The notes: generated by a model from the letters alone, not told the origin. A stretch of DNA of 16,990 nt from Candidatus Woesearchaeota archaeon (GCA_016185815.1 JACPMT010000061.1:1-16990); one strand, 5' to 3'; numbered from the stretch's first letter, positions 5,936 through 13,252 are shown. Translations and numbers: made by a program.

Positions 5936-7676
5936 TTATCTCTTCAAAAACCCGCTCAAAGTAATCTGCTCATCTCTCTTGGAACTCAGATAAATAACCT
6001 GCCCTTCTCTTGAGCCATAGCGATAGACTGAAATTCCCTTACATCCCAATTCAAAAGCCATCATAAAGATTTTCTCAACATCATCGACAGATGCGTCTTT
6101 TGGCAATGTTACTGTTTTTGAGATTCCGTTATCAACATATTTTTGGAAAGCAGCCTGCATTTTGACGTGCCATTCCGGAGCAATGTCGGAACCCACAACA
6201 AAAACCTTCCTTATTCTTTCTGGAATTTCAGGAATATCCTGTACCGAGCCTTCTTTGTTTATTTTCTCAATAATCTCGTCATTGTATAATCCATTTTCCA
6301 CCAAAACATTTTTCAAATTTTTATCAAAATAAACCAAGGTTTTTCCTTCTGCGGTCCTTCTCGCATAGCTCAATGCAAACAGCGGCTCGATGCCTGAAGA
6401 AACATCCGCAATTATGCTTATTGTGCCAGTTGGCGCAATAGTTATCCTTGTTGCATTTCTTAATCTTATTTTTTTATTCTTGGAATTGTAAATGCTGTTT
6501 TTCCATTCTGGAAAAGAGCCCCTTTTAATGGCCAATTCCATAGACGCAACGCTTGCCTCCTTTGAAATAAACTTCATAACCTCCTCTGCTGTTTTAAGCC
6601 CCTGCTCTGAATCATAAGCAATGCCTAATTTTATAAGCATGTCTGCAAAGCCCATTACGCCTAAGCCAATTTTCCTGTTTTTGTAAACTATCTTTTTATT
6701 TTCTTTCAAAACACATGTCAATTACATTGTCAAGAAAATGTATTGCTGTATGGATTATTTTTTTTAATTTTTCAAAATCGATTTTTTTGCCTTCAATCAT
6801 GTTGGACAAATTAATGCTTCCCAAATTGCATGACTCGTAAGGCAATAATGGCTGCTCCCCGCAGCTGTCTGTTGATTCAATTATTCCAAGCTTCGGCGTT
6901 GGATTAAACTTATTAATCCTGTCTATGAAAATGACCCCGGGATCGCCATTGAGCCATGCCTGCTCGCATATAAGCCTGAAAATCTTTCTTGAGCTTTCTT
7001 TTTTTGCGATTTTCTTTGTCCTTGGGTTTATCAGCTTGTAATCTTTATTCCTCTTTACATCTTCTACAAACTTGTCAGTTATTGCGACTGAAACATTGAA
7101 ATTTGTCAAGACATTTTCCTTGCTTTTGACTGTTATAAAGTCCTCGATGTCAGGATGCTCAACATTCAAAATACCCATGTTTGCCCCTCTTAAAACCCCT
7201 CCCAGTTTTATCTGCTCGGTTGCTGCATCAAATATCTTCATGAATGATACAGGTCCGCTTGTAAAGCCAGAGCTTTCTATTGCGTCTCCTTTCGGCCTCA
7301 GCTTTGAGAAATTAAAGCCAGTGCCAGCCCCTGTCTTGTGGATTAGTGCAGCATCATGCAGCGTCTTGAAGATTGAGCTTATGGTGTCTTCAATCGGTAA
7401 CACAAAGCAAGCTGCCAACTGCTGCAGTTTCATTCCTGCATTAAACAAGGTAGGGGAATTTGGCAAAAAATCAAGCGAAGCCATCAAATCGTAGAATTTC
7501 TTCTCGGTTTTCTTAACATTCTTATTTTTGTATTTGGCATCAGCTTGAGCAATATTTTTTGCGACTCTTCTGAATAAATCGCTTGGCTTTTCTATAATCT
7601 TTCCTTTATTGTTTTTGATTAAGTAGCGCTGCTCAAGTATAAGCAATGCATTTTTTGATAAGTTTAGTTTTGGCAT
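5936..7676 (-). pseudogene. Broken class II ribonucleotide reductase (nrdJ paralogue), frameshifted and truncated
   Basis: Two fragments make one class II RNR alpha chain: 7676 to 6696 (326 residues) and 6721 to 5936 in a different frame, whose only upstream start is a TTG without a ribosome site. The first part has LPNSPTLFNAG, redox C90, radical-site C272, E274 and redox C283. D270 stands where the family motif N-P-C-G-E (kept in the other copy) has its catalytic Asn. The second has RKIGLGVMG and PTGTISIIADVSSG. Aligned to the intact copy, both flanks fit if about 8 nt are missing near 6710-6713. The chain starts without an ATP cone and ends at LSGFLKR without the C-terminal cysteines. A decayed paralogue is most likely; a sequencing error alone does not explain the other lesions. 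Confidence 0.8.
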
Positions 7677-7699
7677 AATGTTAGATTATTCATTTTTGT

Positions 7700-7707
7700 T
7701 TATAAAT
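7700..7707 (-). promoter_or_regulatory. TATA box of the broken nrdJ copy
   Basis: Minus-strand ATTTATAA is centred 27 nt before the ATG at 7676, so the relic still has a plausible leaderless promoter. No NrdR-box-like palindrome is present between it and the coding region, unlike the intact copy. Confidence 0.5.
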
Positions 7708-7718
7708 ATTGCCAAAAA

Positions 7719-7728
7719 CTTTATATAA
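7719..7728 (+). promoter_or_regulatory. TATA box for the carbinolamine dehydratase gene
   Basis: CTTTATATAA is centred 27 nt before the ATG at 7751, consistent with leaderless transcription. It is back to back with the promoter of the broken nrdJ copy. Confidence 0.6.
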
Positions 7729-7750
7729 GCCTAAATACAGGAATTGATTT

Positions 7751-8029
7751 ATGGAGCATTTATCTATAAAGGAAATTTATGACAGATTGGCAGAGCTTGA
7801 GGGCTGGGAACTCACTGGAAATGAAATAACAAAAGAGTTTAATTTCGATAATCACAAGGAAGCAGTGGAGTTTGTGCAGAAAGTTGGCGAAGAAGCGGAA
7901 AGAAAGCACCACCATCCTGACATTTTTATAAAATACAACAAAGTCACATTGACATTGACAACGCATGATGCAAATGGTTTGACCCACGAGGATTTTAAAT
8001 TGGCGAAGATAATTGAGCAGCTGGTTTGA
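7751..8029 (+). CDS. Pterin-4a-carbinolamine dehydratase (PCD/PhhB family)
   Basis: A complete 92-residue PCD. It has the GWEL segment (18-21), a FNF strand, and the active-site block HHHPD (H53-D57), followed by the strand VTLTLTTHDANGLTHEDF with T71-H72-D73. The enzyme dehydrates 4a-hydroxytetrahydropterin to regenerate pterin cofactor. In organisms without aromatic amino-acid hydroxylases, PCD-like proteins are often linked to folate or molybdopterin metabolism, so its role here is open. No pterin-using enzyme is in the window. The TATA spacing supports the ATG. It stands alone on the plus strand between the two RNR copies, followed by a separately promoted small gene. Confidence 0.9.
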   Translation: MEHLSIKEIYDRLAELEGWELTGNEITKEFNFDNHKEAVEFVQKVGEEAERKHHHPDIFIKYNKVTLTLTTHDANGLTHEDFKLAKIIEQLV

Positions 8030-8038
8030 AAAAATAAA

Positions 8039-8047
8039 ATTTATAAA
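8039..8047 (+). promoter_or_regulatory. TATA box for the small exported protein gene
   Basis: ATTTATAAA is centred 28 nt before the ATG at 8071, again matching leaderless spacing. It sits in the 41-nt gap after the dehydratase stop. Confidence 0.55.
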
Positions 8048-8070
8048 CTTGGCTGAAAAATACTTTTCGT

Positions 8071-8343
8071 ATGCATAAAATTGTTAAGTCTCTTGTTGCC
8101 ATTATTGCAGGTGCTGCTGTTGTGCTTGTTCCTGCAGGCTCTTTGAGCAGGAGCTATGGTGCAACTTTGCAGCCTCCGCTTTCTGGAGATTATGCTATAG
8201 TCCAAATAAGAAAATATGTTCCACCACTTCCTAAGCAAAATAAAAAAGAAGAGCCAACACAAACTGCTTACTTTAATCTTAAAGGAGCTTTCGGAAGACC
8301 AAATGTTAAACTTGAAGGACTAATGGAATCTTATACTGCTTAA
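8071..8343 (+). CDS. Small exported or membrane-anchored hypothetical protein
   Basis: A 90-residue protein of unknown function. It opens with a basic MHKIVK, then a hydrophobic stretch (about residues 8-22) that ends in small residues around SYGAT, so it is either a cleaved signal peptide or a single anchor. The rest is short, has a Pro/Lys-rich linker (VPPLPKQNKKEEP) and no cysteines. It has a well-placed TATA box and runs head-on into the adenosyltransferase gene, with stop codons overlapping by 3 nt (8340-8343). I see no known domain. The promoter placement and signal-like N-terminus argue that it is real rather than spurious. Confidence 0.6.
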   Translation: MHKIVKSLVAIIAGAAVVLVPAGSLSRSYGATLQPPLSGDYAIVQIRKYVPPLPKQNKKEEPTQTAYFNLKGAFGRPNVKLEGLMESYTA

Positions 8344-8951
8344 TACTCAATCCCCCTTCTGGCAACAACCCCCTTCTGCCAGGGATGCTTTATTCCCTGC
8401 ACGATGTTTACGTAGTCTGCAGCTTCCATCAGTTCCTTTGGGGCGTCCCTTCCTGTCAGCACCAATTCAACCTTTCCATGGTTTTTTACGATTTCCAGCA
8501 CCTCATTTAACGGGATAAGTCCCTTTTCCAAAACACAACTTATTTCATCAAGTATAACCATGTCATAGTCATTGCTTTTAATCACTTTTTTTGCATGCTC
8601 CCACCCTTGCATTGCAGCATCTTTCTCCTTGATGTCGGGGTTGAAAACAAACCTGCCTGTCCTGTCTGCGAATTCCTGCAGATGCTTCTGCTTTTCCTTC
8701 AGTGCATCAACTCCAAACTGCTCAATCTCAAATCCCAGTTTCTTTGCGCTGTACAGCTCCCCTGTGAAGCCGCTTTTAAGAAACTGTATCATGTGGACGT
8801 TTAAATTATTTCCAATCGCCCTTAAAGCCAATCCCAAGGATGAAGTTGTTTTTCCCTTCCCGTCGCCGGTTACGACATGGACCAGCCCGAGATTTTCCTT
8901 GCTGTTGTCCCCTGTTACCCTGATTCGGTTTTTTATTCTTGTTAAAGCCAT
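8340..8951 (-). CDS. cobA: Cob(I)alamin / cob(I)yrinic acid a,c-diamide adenosyltransferase (CobA/CobO/BtuR family)
   Basis: A 203-residue P-loop enzyme. The unusual ATP-binding loop GDGKGKTT (29-36), MVILDEIS (131-138), LTGRDAP (165-171) and the terminal ARRGIEY are all characteristic. It transfers the adenosyl group of ATP to cob(I)alamin, making adenosylcobalamin in the cytosol. Length is close to the family norm of about 200. Adenosylcobalamin is the radical cofactor of class II RNR, and this gene lies downstream of the intact nrdJ on the same strand, so the pair is functionally linked. The 307-nt gap and a weak TATA-like AAATTAAAG centred 27 nt upstream suggest its own promoter. No corrin-ring synthesis genes are visible; cobalamin salvage is an inference. 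Confidence 0.92.
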   Translation of the reverse strand: MALTRIKNRIRVTGDNSKENLGLVHVVTGDGKGKTTSSLGLALRAIGNNLNVHMIQFLKSGFTGELYSAKKLGFEIEQFGVDALKEKQKHLQEFADRTGRFVFNPDIKEKDAAMQGWEHAKKVIKSNDYDMVILDEISCVLEKGLIPLNEVLEIVKNHGKVELVLTGRDAPKELMEAADYVNIVQGIKHPWQKGVVARRGIEY

Positions 8952-9258
8952 TTTTTTAAAATTTTAATTAACCTTTAATTTTTCAATCCGTTCGCTTCGC
9001 TCACATTATCTTGGCACGTCGGCATTCAGATTTTGTTTTGAATGTTTTTTGTGCTCCTCCTCCGTGCCAATTTATTAAAACATTAAAAGCGGGTTTCCTC
9101 CATCGCTTTTGCTTCAAGAGGACGCTCTCGTTTTTTTGATTTTTTTGTTGGTATGTCATTTGCAATCGGCTTTAATGAATATTCCTATTGGCTACAATAT
9201 CCAACAAAATGACATCCCTTTTTTGGTGTTTAAAAACAAGAATAAAATAAGAATTAAT
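8952..9258. other. 307-nt gene-free region with several inverted repeats
   Basis: No convincing gene. The part from about 8990 to 9115 is richer in G/C than its flanks and contains three potential stems: TTGGCACG (9011-9018) with CGTGCCAA (9063-9070), enclosing CATTCA/TGAATG (9023-9028, 9039-9044); and AAAAGCG/CGCTTTT (9085-9091, 9104-9110). GGAGGAGGAG occurs on the minus strand inside the first stem. A 52-codon minus-strand frame (9159 to 9001) exists but is basic, low in complexity and unsupported by a ribosome site. The region could be the nrdJ 3' end, a leader of the adenosyltransferase, or a small RNA. Confidence 0.4.
9143..9215. repeat. Overlapping, competing inverted repeats
   Basis: TTTTGTTGG (9143-9151) is complementary to CCAACAAAA (9201-9209), and the adjacent ATGTCATTT (9153-9161) is complementary to AAATGACAT (9207-9215). 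Both 9-bp stems are perfect, but their right arms share three bases and the order is not nested, so only one can form at a time. The repeats lie about 45 nt beyond the nrdJ stop. Confidence 0.45.
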
Positions 9259-12200
9259 TTACATGCACAAGCCCCAGCCGCAGCTTGGGCAGTGCAAACA
9301 GCCTTCCTTCAATTCAAGCTTTGTTCCGCATTCAGGGCAGTTTTTTATTGCTGCCTTGGACATTTGCCTGTTGTTTTCGCCTCCATTGCCAGCAAACACC
9401 AGCCCGCTTTCAGATTCCTTAATCATCTTTTTCTGCTCTTCCCTGACTTCAACCTGCAGTTCTTCCTTCTTCTCCTTTGTTTTCGGCGCCACAAGCACCT
9501 GGTCCTTGATGCTTGAGTCCCTGAACACAGTTACATCCTTGCAGCCAAGCCTGTAAGCAAGTATATAGCTGTCCCTCATATGCTCAAGGGTTGCATCTGC
9601 CGGGAAATTATTTGTCTTTGAAATGCTTGAATCAACCCATTTCTGGAAAGAAGCCAGCGCTCTTATGTGGTCTTCTGGCGTGATGTCCATTGCAGTCACC
9701 AGTGCTTTTCTGACTTCTTCAGGCACATATTCAATTCTTTGGATAGAGCCCTTATGCTCGTTAATGTCTTCCATTAACCTGTCGTTATACAAGCCTTCTT
9801 CTCTTAACACTTTTTCAGCAGCAGGGTCCACATAGTAAAAGCTTCCAACCTTAACATTCTTCTCAAATACCAGGGAATAAACGGGCTCCATCCCAGATGA
9901 GCAGCCTGCAATCATTGAAATGCTCCCTGTAGGAGCAATTATGGTTGTGTAGCCGTTTCTAATGCCGTGCCTCTTTATGTCTTCGCCCATCTTTCTCCAG
10001 TCAAAATGGCACTCACTTTCCAATTCAGGGCCTCTTATCGGCAATTTTCCCTCTTTGTAGAAGCTCTTGTCATAATACGGCAAGTTTCCTCTTGTCCTTG
10101 CCAGCTCAATGCTTTCGATCTTGCTCCAGTAGGCAATGAATTCCATCAGCTGCTCCATAAACTTTCTGCCTTCTTCTGTATTGTAAGGCAGCCTCAATTC
10201 GTAAAGCAGGTCGCCAACGCCCATGACGCCTAAGCCGATTTTTCTGGTAGCCAAGCTCATTTCCTCTATTGCTTTCAACGGGAAGTTGTTCACATCAATC
10301 ACATTATCCAAAAACCTTGTGCAGCTTCTTGTGACCTTTCTTAAAGAATCCCAGTCAACATATGTGTTGCCATCTTCATCCTGCCTTGCAAAAGCCCATA
10401 CATTAATTGAGCCGAGATTGCACGGCTCGTTCGGGTAAAGAAGAACTTCACCGCATGGGTTTGTTGTCACAATCGGCCCAAGATGCTCATAAAATGGATT
10501 GTATTCATTGACCTTGTCAAAGAATATAACGCCAGGCTCTGCGGATTCCCAGGCTTGGTACACTATCTTGTCAAACAGCATTCTTGGGTTCACTGTCTTT
10601 ACAACAGTGCCGTCTTTTGGATTGACTAACGGATAAGGCTCATTCTTTTCATAATGCTCCCAGAAGTCAGGCATTATTAAAACAGATATGTTGAAGTTCC
10701 TTAATGCTTTATTGCCTTCCTTTGCTGTTATGAACCTTTCGATGTCGGGATGGTTGCTGTTCAAAATGCCCATGTTAGCCCCTCTCCTTATGCCGCCCTG
10801 CTTTATCACTTCTGTCATGGTGTCAAACAAGCGCATAAAGCTTAATGGGCCTGATGCAACACCTCCTGTCGAGCTTACAAAGTCGCCTTCAGGCCTTAAT
10901 TTGCTGAAATTGTAGCCCATGCCGCCTCCTGCTTTGAAGACAATGGCTGTGTTTTTCAAAGTCTCCATAATTCCGTCTATGGAGTCAGGCACGTCAAGCA
11001 CAAAACAATTATGCACAGCTACCATATTTGCAACATAAGAATGGTCTTCTTCTACCTCAAGATTATACACATGTCCAAAATAATCAATTTTGGATATTTC
11101 ATTTATTTCTGTGAAAGTTATGCCATCTGCAACAATAGTATTTGGCTTGTAGCCGCTATCAACTTCCTGCCTGTCAAATAAATCATTAATAAGCAAAAGC
11201 CCATTTTCTCCGCTTATTGTGCACCTATAAGGCTGGGCTGTTCCAAGCTTTGGCATAGACTCCTTACCTAAAGCAGTAAAAACACCGCAGCGCATTGTCA
11301 TCTGCCAGAAAGCGTAAACTACATTTTGATTGCACATCACAAGCCTTGCATTTGTTTTATTAGAGTTTCTGAATATAGTTCCATCGCCTCTTATAAGACC
11401 TGCCATTAAACCTTTTTGCTTGTTCTGCGGCAATTTTAAAATCCATTGAGGTATGTGCTTTTTATTGTAGCCTCTTCCCAAGATACTTTCAAAGAAATTG
11501 GCTAATATTGTGGAATGAAATCTTAATGACAGCCATTTTCTTGTTTCTGAATTTGTTCTTTCTATTCTCGAAGAAACTCCAAATTTGTTTTCCATTATTG
11601 CTATTACTTCATTGCAATAATCTAATTCATCATTTGAAAATGTAAATCTTACGCAATCCTTGTCTGCAATGGAGCCTTCCGAAAGGTAATACCCGAAAAG
11701 CTTCATCAGTTCGTAGTCTACGGCAATCGTGTTCTTGACTGGCTTTGTAGTGTGTACAAAAGCATTGAATTTTCCTCCTTTGTAGTCATAAGTGCATTCA
11801 TCTTTTTCATTTAAATTGACATTTTTTACTACGTCACTAACCTTCATTGCTGCAATGTCTTCTGTCTCTGCAGGGTAAGACAAAGCTACATAATCTCCTT
11901 CGTTTAGCATATTGAGCTGCAACCATTGAATTTTGTTGTCCTTATAGCTTAATATAGGGTGCTCTTCTGTCACAAGCATAGAAGGTTTTGGAAGTTTGCT
12001 GCAGTTGACTTTATATAAAGAGTCTGTATTTCTAACATACACCTTTTCGACCCTTCTAAATCTTCCTTTATGTGTCAATACAAAATCCCCTTCTTTAATT
12101 TCTTTTATTTCTTTAGGGCCTTTTGCTGTCATTATAGGCTGGTTTGGGTGAAAGCAAGCACTGCCCATTCCCAAAGGATTGCCAAAATTTGCAATTGCTG

Positions 12201-12957
12201 GCGTGTTTGGCATGAATAATTTTTGCGTCATCAAGCCATACAGTTCATCAACATTTTTCTCATAGCTGCTGAAAGCGCCTTTTTTGATAGTGTCAAAGAA
12301 TTTGCCCCATGAAACTTTCATCTGCTTGTTTTTGTTGAACCTGTCATACATTCTTTTCAAAGCTTCAAGATGGTACCTATTGAGCCTGTACTTTCCAATG
12401 CTGTATTGGTCCTCATGCACAGCTGGCTTAAATTCCTCTTCCTCATTTACCGGCTGCTGACCATTAATATCAAAAATTCCCGTGTCATAGAACAAGTCCG
12501 GCAATGCAGCATGGACAGCAACTCTTGTGAACAGCTGCTTTGGCGTTTCAATCAGCTTTCCCGTTGCATCCTTTCTCAAGTACCTTGCTTTTAGGACCCT
12601 CAAGGCATTGACATCAAATCTTTTGTCAACTTCGTCAATGTCCTCTTTTTCCAGTACAAGCTGCTTTTCCTTTCTTATTGCAGCCCTTTCCTGCCTGTAA
12701 AGAATGTATGCTTTTGCTGTTGAAGCATGCCCTTCTTCAATCAATACCCTTTCAACTGTGTCTTGTATCTGCTCAACTGAAGGGGTGCCTTCTAACTTGG
12801 CTAATTCCGCAACTACCTTGTCGCTTAGCTGCTGGGCTATCCTTTTGTCTTTGCCTCCAACTGACTTGGCAGCCTTGAAAATGGCATTTGTTATCTTGCT
12901 TTGGTCAAATGTTGCTATACTTCCATCCCTTTTCCTTATCCTGGACATTTTTTCCAT
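9259..12957 (-). CDS. nrdJ: Class II (adenosylcobalamin-dependent) ribonucleotide reductase with intein
   Basis: A 1232-residue precursor that splices to 849. It has an N-terminal ATP cone (about 4-95, from MSRIRKRDGS), the RNR barrel and a C-terminal zinc ribbon with two CxxC pairs ending GWGLCM. Catalytic N833, radical C835, E837 and redox C846 sit in NPCGE and EPCNLGSIN; the first redox Cys (C651) is the residue after the intein. PTGSISMIAGCSSG is the conserved phosphate-binding loop. It reduces ribonucleotides to deoxyribonucleotides with adenosylcobalamin. I chose the ATG at 12957 because GAGGG lies seven nt upstream; a frame extension to 13002 enters the operator region and is unlike the family. 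Regulation by the paired palindromes upstream is likely. Confidence 0.93.
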   Translation of the reverse strand: MEKMSRIRKRDGSIATFDQSKITNAIFKAAKSVGGKDKRIAQQLSDKVVAELAKLEGTPSVEQIQDTVERVLIEEGHASTAKAYILYRQERAAIRKEKQLVLEKEDIDEVDKRFDVNALRVLKARYLRKDATGKLIETPKQLFTRVAVHAALPDLFYDTGIFDINGQQPVNEEEEFKPAVHEDQYSIGKYRLNRYHLEALKRMYDRFNKNKQMKVSWGKFFDTIKKGAFSSYEKNVDELYGLMTQKLFMPNTPAIANFGNPLGMGSACFHPNQPIMTAKGPKEIKEIKEGDFVLTHKGRFRRVEKVYVRNTDSLYKVNCSKLPKPSMLVTEEHPILSYKDNKIQWLQLNMLNEGDYVALSYPAETEDIAAMKVSDVVKNVNLNEKDECTYDYKGGKFNAFVHTTKPVKNTIAVDYELMKLFGYYLSEGSIADKDCVRFTFSNDELDYCNEVIAIMENKFGVSSRIERTNSETRKWLSLRFHSTILANFFESILGRGYNKKHIPQWILKLPQNKQKGLMAGLIRGDGTIFRNSNKTNARLVMCNQNVVYAFWQMTMRCGVFTALGKESMPKLGTAQPYRCTISGENGLLLINDLFDRQEVDSGYKPNTIVADGITFTEINEISKIDYFGHVYNLEVEEDHSYVANMVAVHNCFVLDVPDSIDGIMETLKNTAIVFKAGGGMGYNFSKLRPEGDFVSSTGGVASGPLSFMRLFDTMTEVIKQGGIRRGANMGILNSNHPDIERFITAKEGNKALRNFNISVLIMPDFWEHYEKNEPYPLVNPKDGTVVKTVNPRMLFDKIVYQAWESAEPGVIFFDKVNEYNPFYEHLGPIVTTNPCGEVLLYPNEPCNLGSINVWAFARQDEDGNTYVDWDSLRKVTRSCTRFLDNVIDVNNFPLKAIEEMSLATRKIGLGVMGVGDLLYELRLPYNTEEGRKFMEQLMEFIAYWSKIESIELARTRGNLPYYDKSFYKEGKLPIRGPELESECHFDWRKMGEDIKRHGIRNGYTTIIAPTGSISMIAGCSSGMEPVYSLVFEKNVKVGSFYYVDPAAEKVLREEGLYNDRLMEDINEHKGSIQRIEYVPEEVRKALVTAMDITPEDHIRALASFQKWVDSSISKTNNFPADATLEHMRDSYILAYRLGCKDVTVFRDSSIKDQVLVAPKTKEKKEELQVEVREEQKKMIKESESGLVFAGNGGENNRQMSKAAIKNCPECGTKLELKEGCLHCPSCGWGLCM
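11008..12156 (-). mobile_element. Intein (383 residues) with LAGLIDADG homing endonuclease inside NrdJ
   Basis: The insertion interrupts SA|CFVLDVP. The intein starts at Cys (12154-12156), the first residue of CFHPNQPIM, and ends VHN before the +1 Cys (11005-11007). Block B reads VTEEHPIL (T64, H67), and the C-terminal blocks read YNLEVEEDHSYVANMVAVHN, so all splicing residues are present: Cys1, block B T-x-x-H, penultimate His, Asn and +1 Cys. Two LAGLIDADG motifs, LFGYYLSEG (153-161, acidic E160) and LMAGLIRGDG (250-259, acidic D258), indicate a probably competent homing endonuclease. The +1 Cys is the first redox cysteine of the RNR, so the enzyme is inactive until splicing. The relic copy has an empty version of the site (LAACFVLP). 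Confidence 0.95.
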
Positions 12958-12996
12958 CTTTAGCCCTCTTTTGCAGTTTTTACTACTTTGCCGAAA

Positions 12997-13012
12997 ACAC
13001 AATATGTTGTGT
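12997..13012. promoter_or_regulatory. NrdR-box-like palindrome 1 in the nrdJ leader
   Basis: ACACAATATGTTGTGT matches the NrdR-box consensus as I recall it (ACACwATATaTwGTGT) at 15 of 16 positions, with perfect ACACAA/TTGTGT arms. NrdR is a zinc-ribbon/ATP-cone repressor of RNR genes described mostly in bacteria. This site lies about 40-55 nt before the nrdJ ATG, downstream of the predicted transcription start. No nrdR gene is in this window. Confidence 0.62.
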
Positions 13013-13028
13013 GTAAGATATCGTCAAT

Positions 13029-13044
13029 ATACTACATGTAGTAT
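13029..13044. promoter_or_regulatory. NrdR-box-like palindrome 2 over the nrdJ transcription start
   Basis: ATACTACATGTAGTAT is the core of a perfect 22-bp palindrome (13026-13047). It matches the NrdR-box consensus at 12 of 16 positions, including the CwA..AT..TwG core. Its centre is 32 bp from that of box 1, leaving 16 bp between the two boxes, the side-by-side spacing typical of NrdR box pairs. It covers the start site predicted from the TATA box. Confidence 0.55.
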
Positions 13045-13060
13045 ATTTTTGGAGTGATGG

Positions 13061-13072
13061 TTATATATAAAG
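13061..13072 (-). promoter_or_regulatory. TATA box of the intact nrdJ
   Basis: Minus-strand TTTATATATAAC region gives a predicted transcript start near 13040, inside palindrome 2. The resulting leader is about 80 nt, far longer than for most other genes here, whose TATA boxes lie about 27 nt from their start codons. Confidence 0.6.
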
Positions 13073-13252
13073 ATTTTGGTTGTGTACCATCCAATTGATA
13101 TAAAAATTGGAATATTTGTTATAAATTTAAACAACAAGGAGACCCATGCAAAGTAAGGTATAATGGGTGCCCCCACTATCTTGTTTTAGTTGCTGTCTCA
13201 AAGCGTATAATCTCAAGGTTTAAATAGTTTACACAAGAATGTCCAGTGGTTG
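13073..13252. other. Gene-free stretch between msrA stop and nrdJ promoter
   Basis: No gene is seen. It contains CCAATT/AATTGG (13091-13096, 13105-13110) and a nested pair of stems: AACAAG (13133-13138) with CTTGTT (13180-13185), enclosing ACCCAT (13142-13147) with ATGGGT (13163-13168). A plus-strand TATA-like sequence (about 13119-13130) precedes the nested stems. These could form a small structured RNA or be the msrA 3' end; evidence is weak. Confidence 0.3.

Noticed and set aside
5936..6721. Independent gene for the 3' RNR fragment
   Set aside because: Its only start is a TTG without a ribosome site, inside the upstream fragment, and it begins in the middle of a conserved RNR domain.
7072..7494. 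140-codon plus-strand frame opposite the broken nrdJ
   Set aside because: Antisense shadow of conserved RNR sequence; no promoter or ribosome site.
8572..8967. 131-codon plus-strand frame opposite the adenosyltransferase
   Set aside because: Antisense shadow over the P-loop and core motifs of a clear enzyme gene.
9001..9159. 52-codon minus-strand frame in the gap after nrdJ
   Set aside because: Basic, low-complexity product with no family resemblance and no ribosome site; it coincides with the inverted repeats, so the reading frame is probably accidental.
8952..9258. Cobalamin riboswitch upstream of the adenosyltransferase
   Set aside because: I could not find the conserved B12-box sequence, and such riboswitches are essentially bacterial; the region is reported only as structured.
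12958..13002. Upstream extension of nrdJ by 15 codons
   Set aside because: It would run into NrdR-like box 1, and the ribosome site GAGGG is placed for the ATG at 12957; the extra residues are unlike an ATP-cone start.
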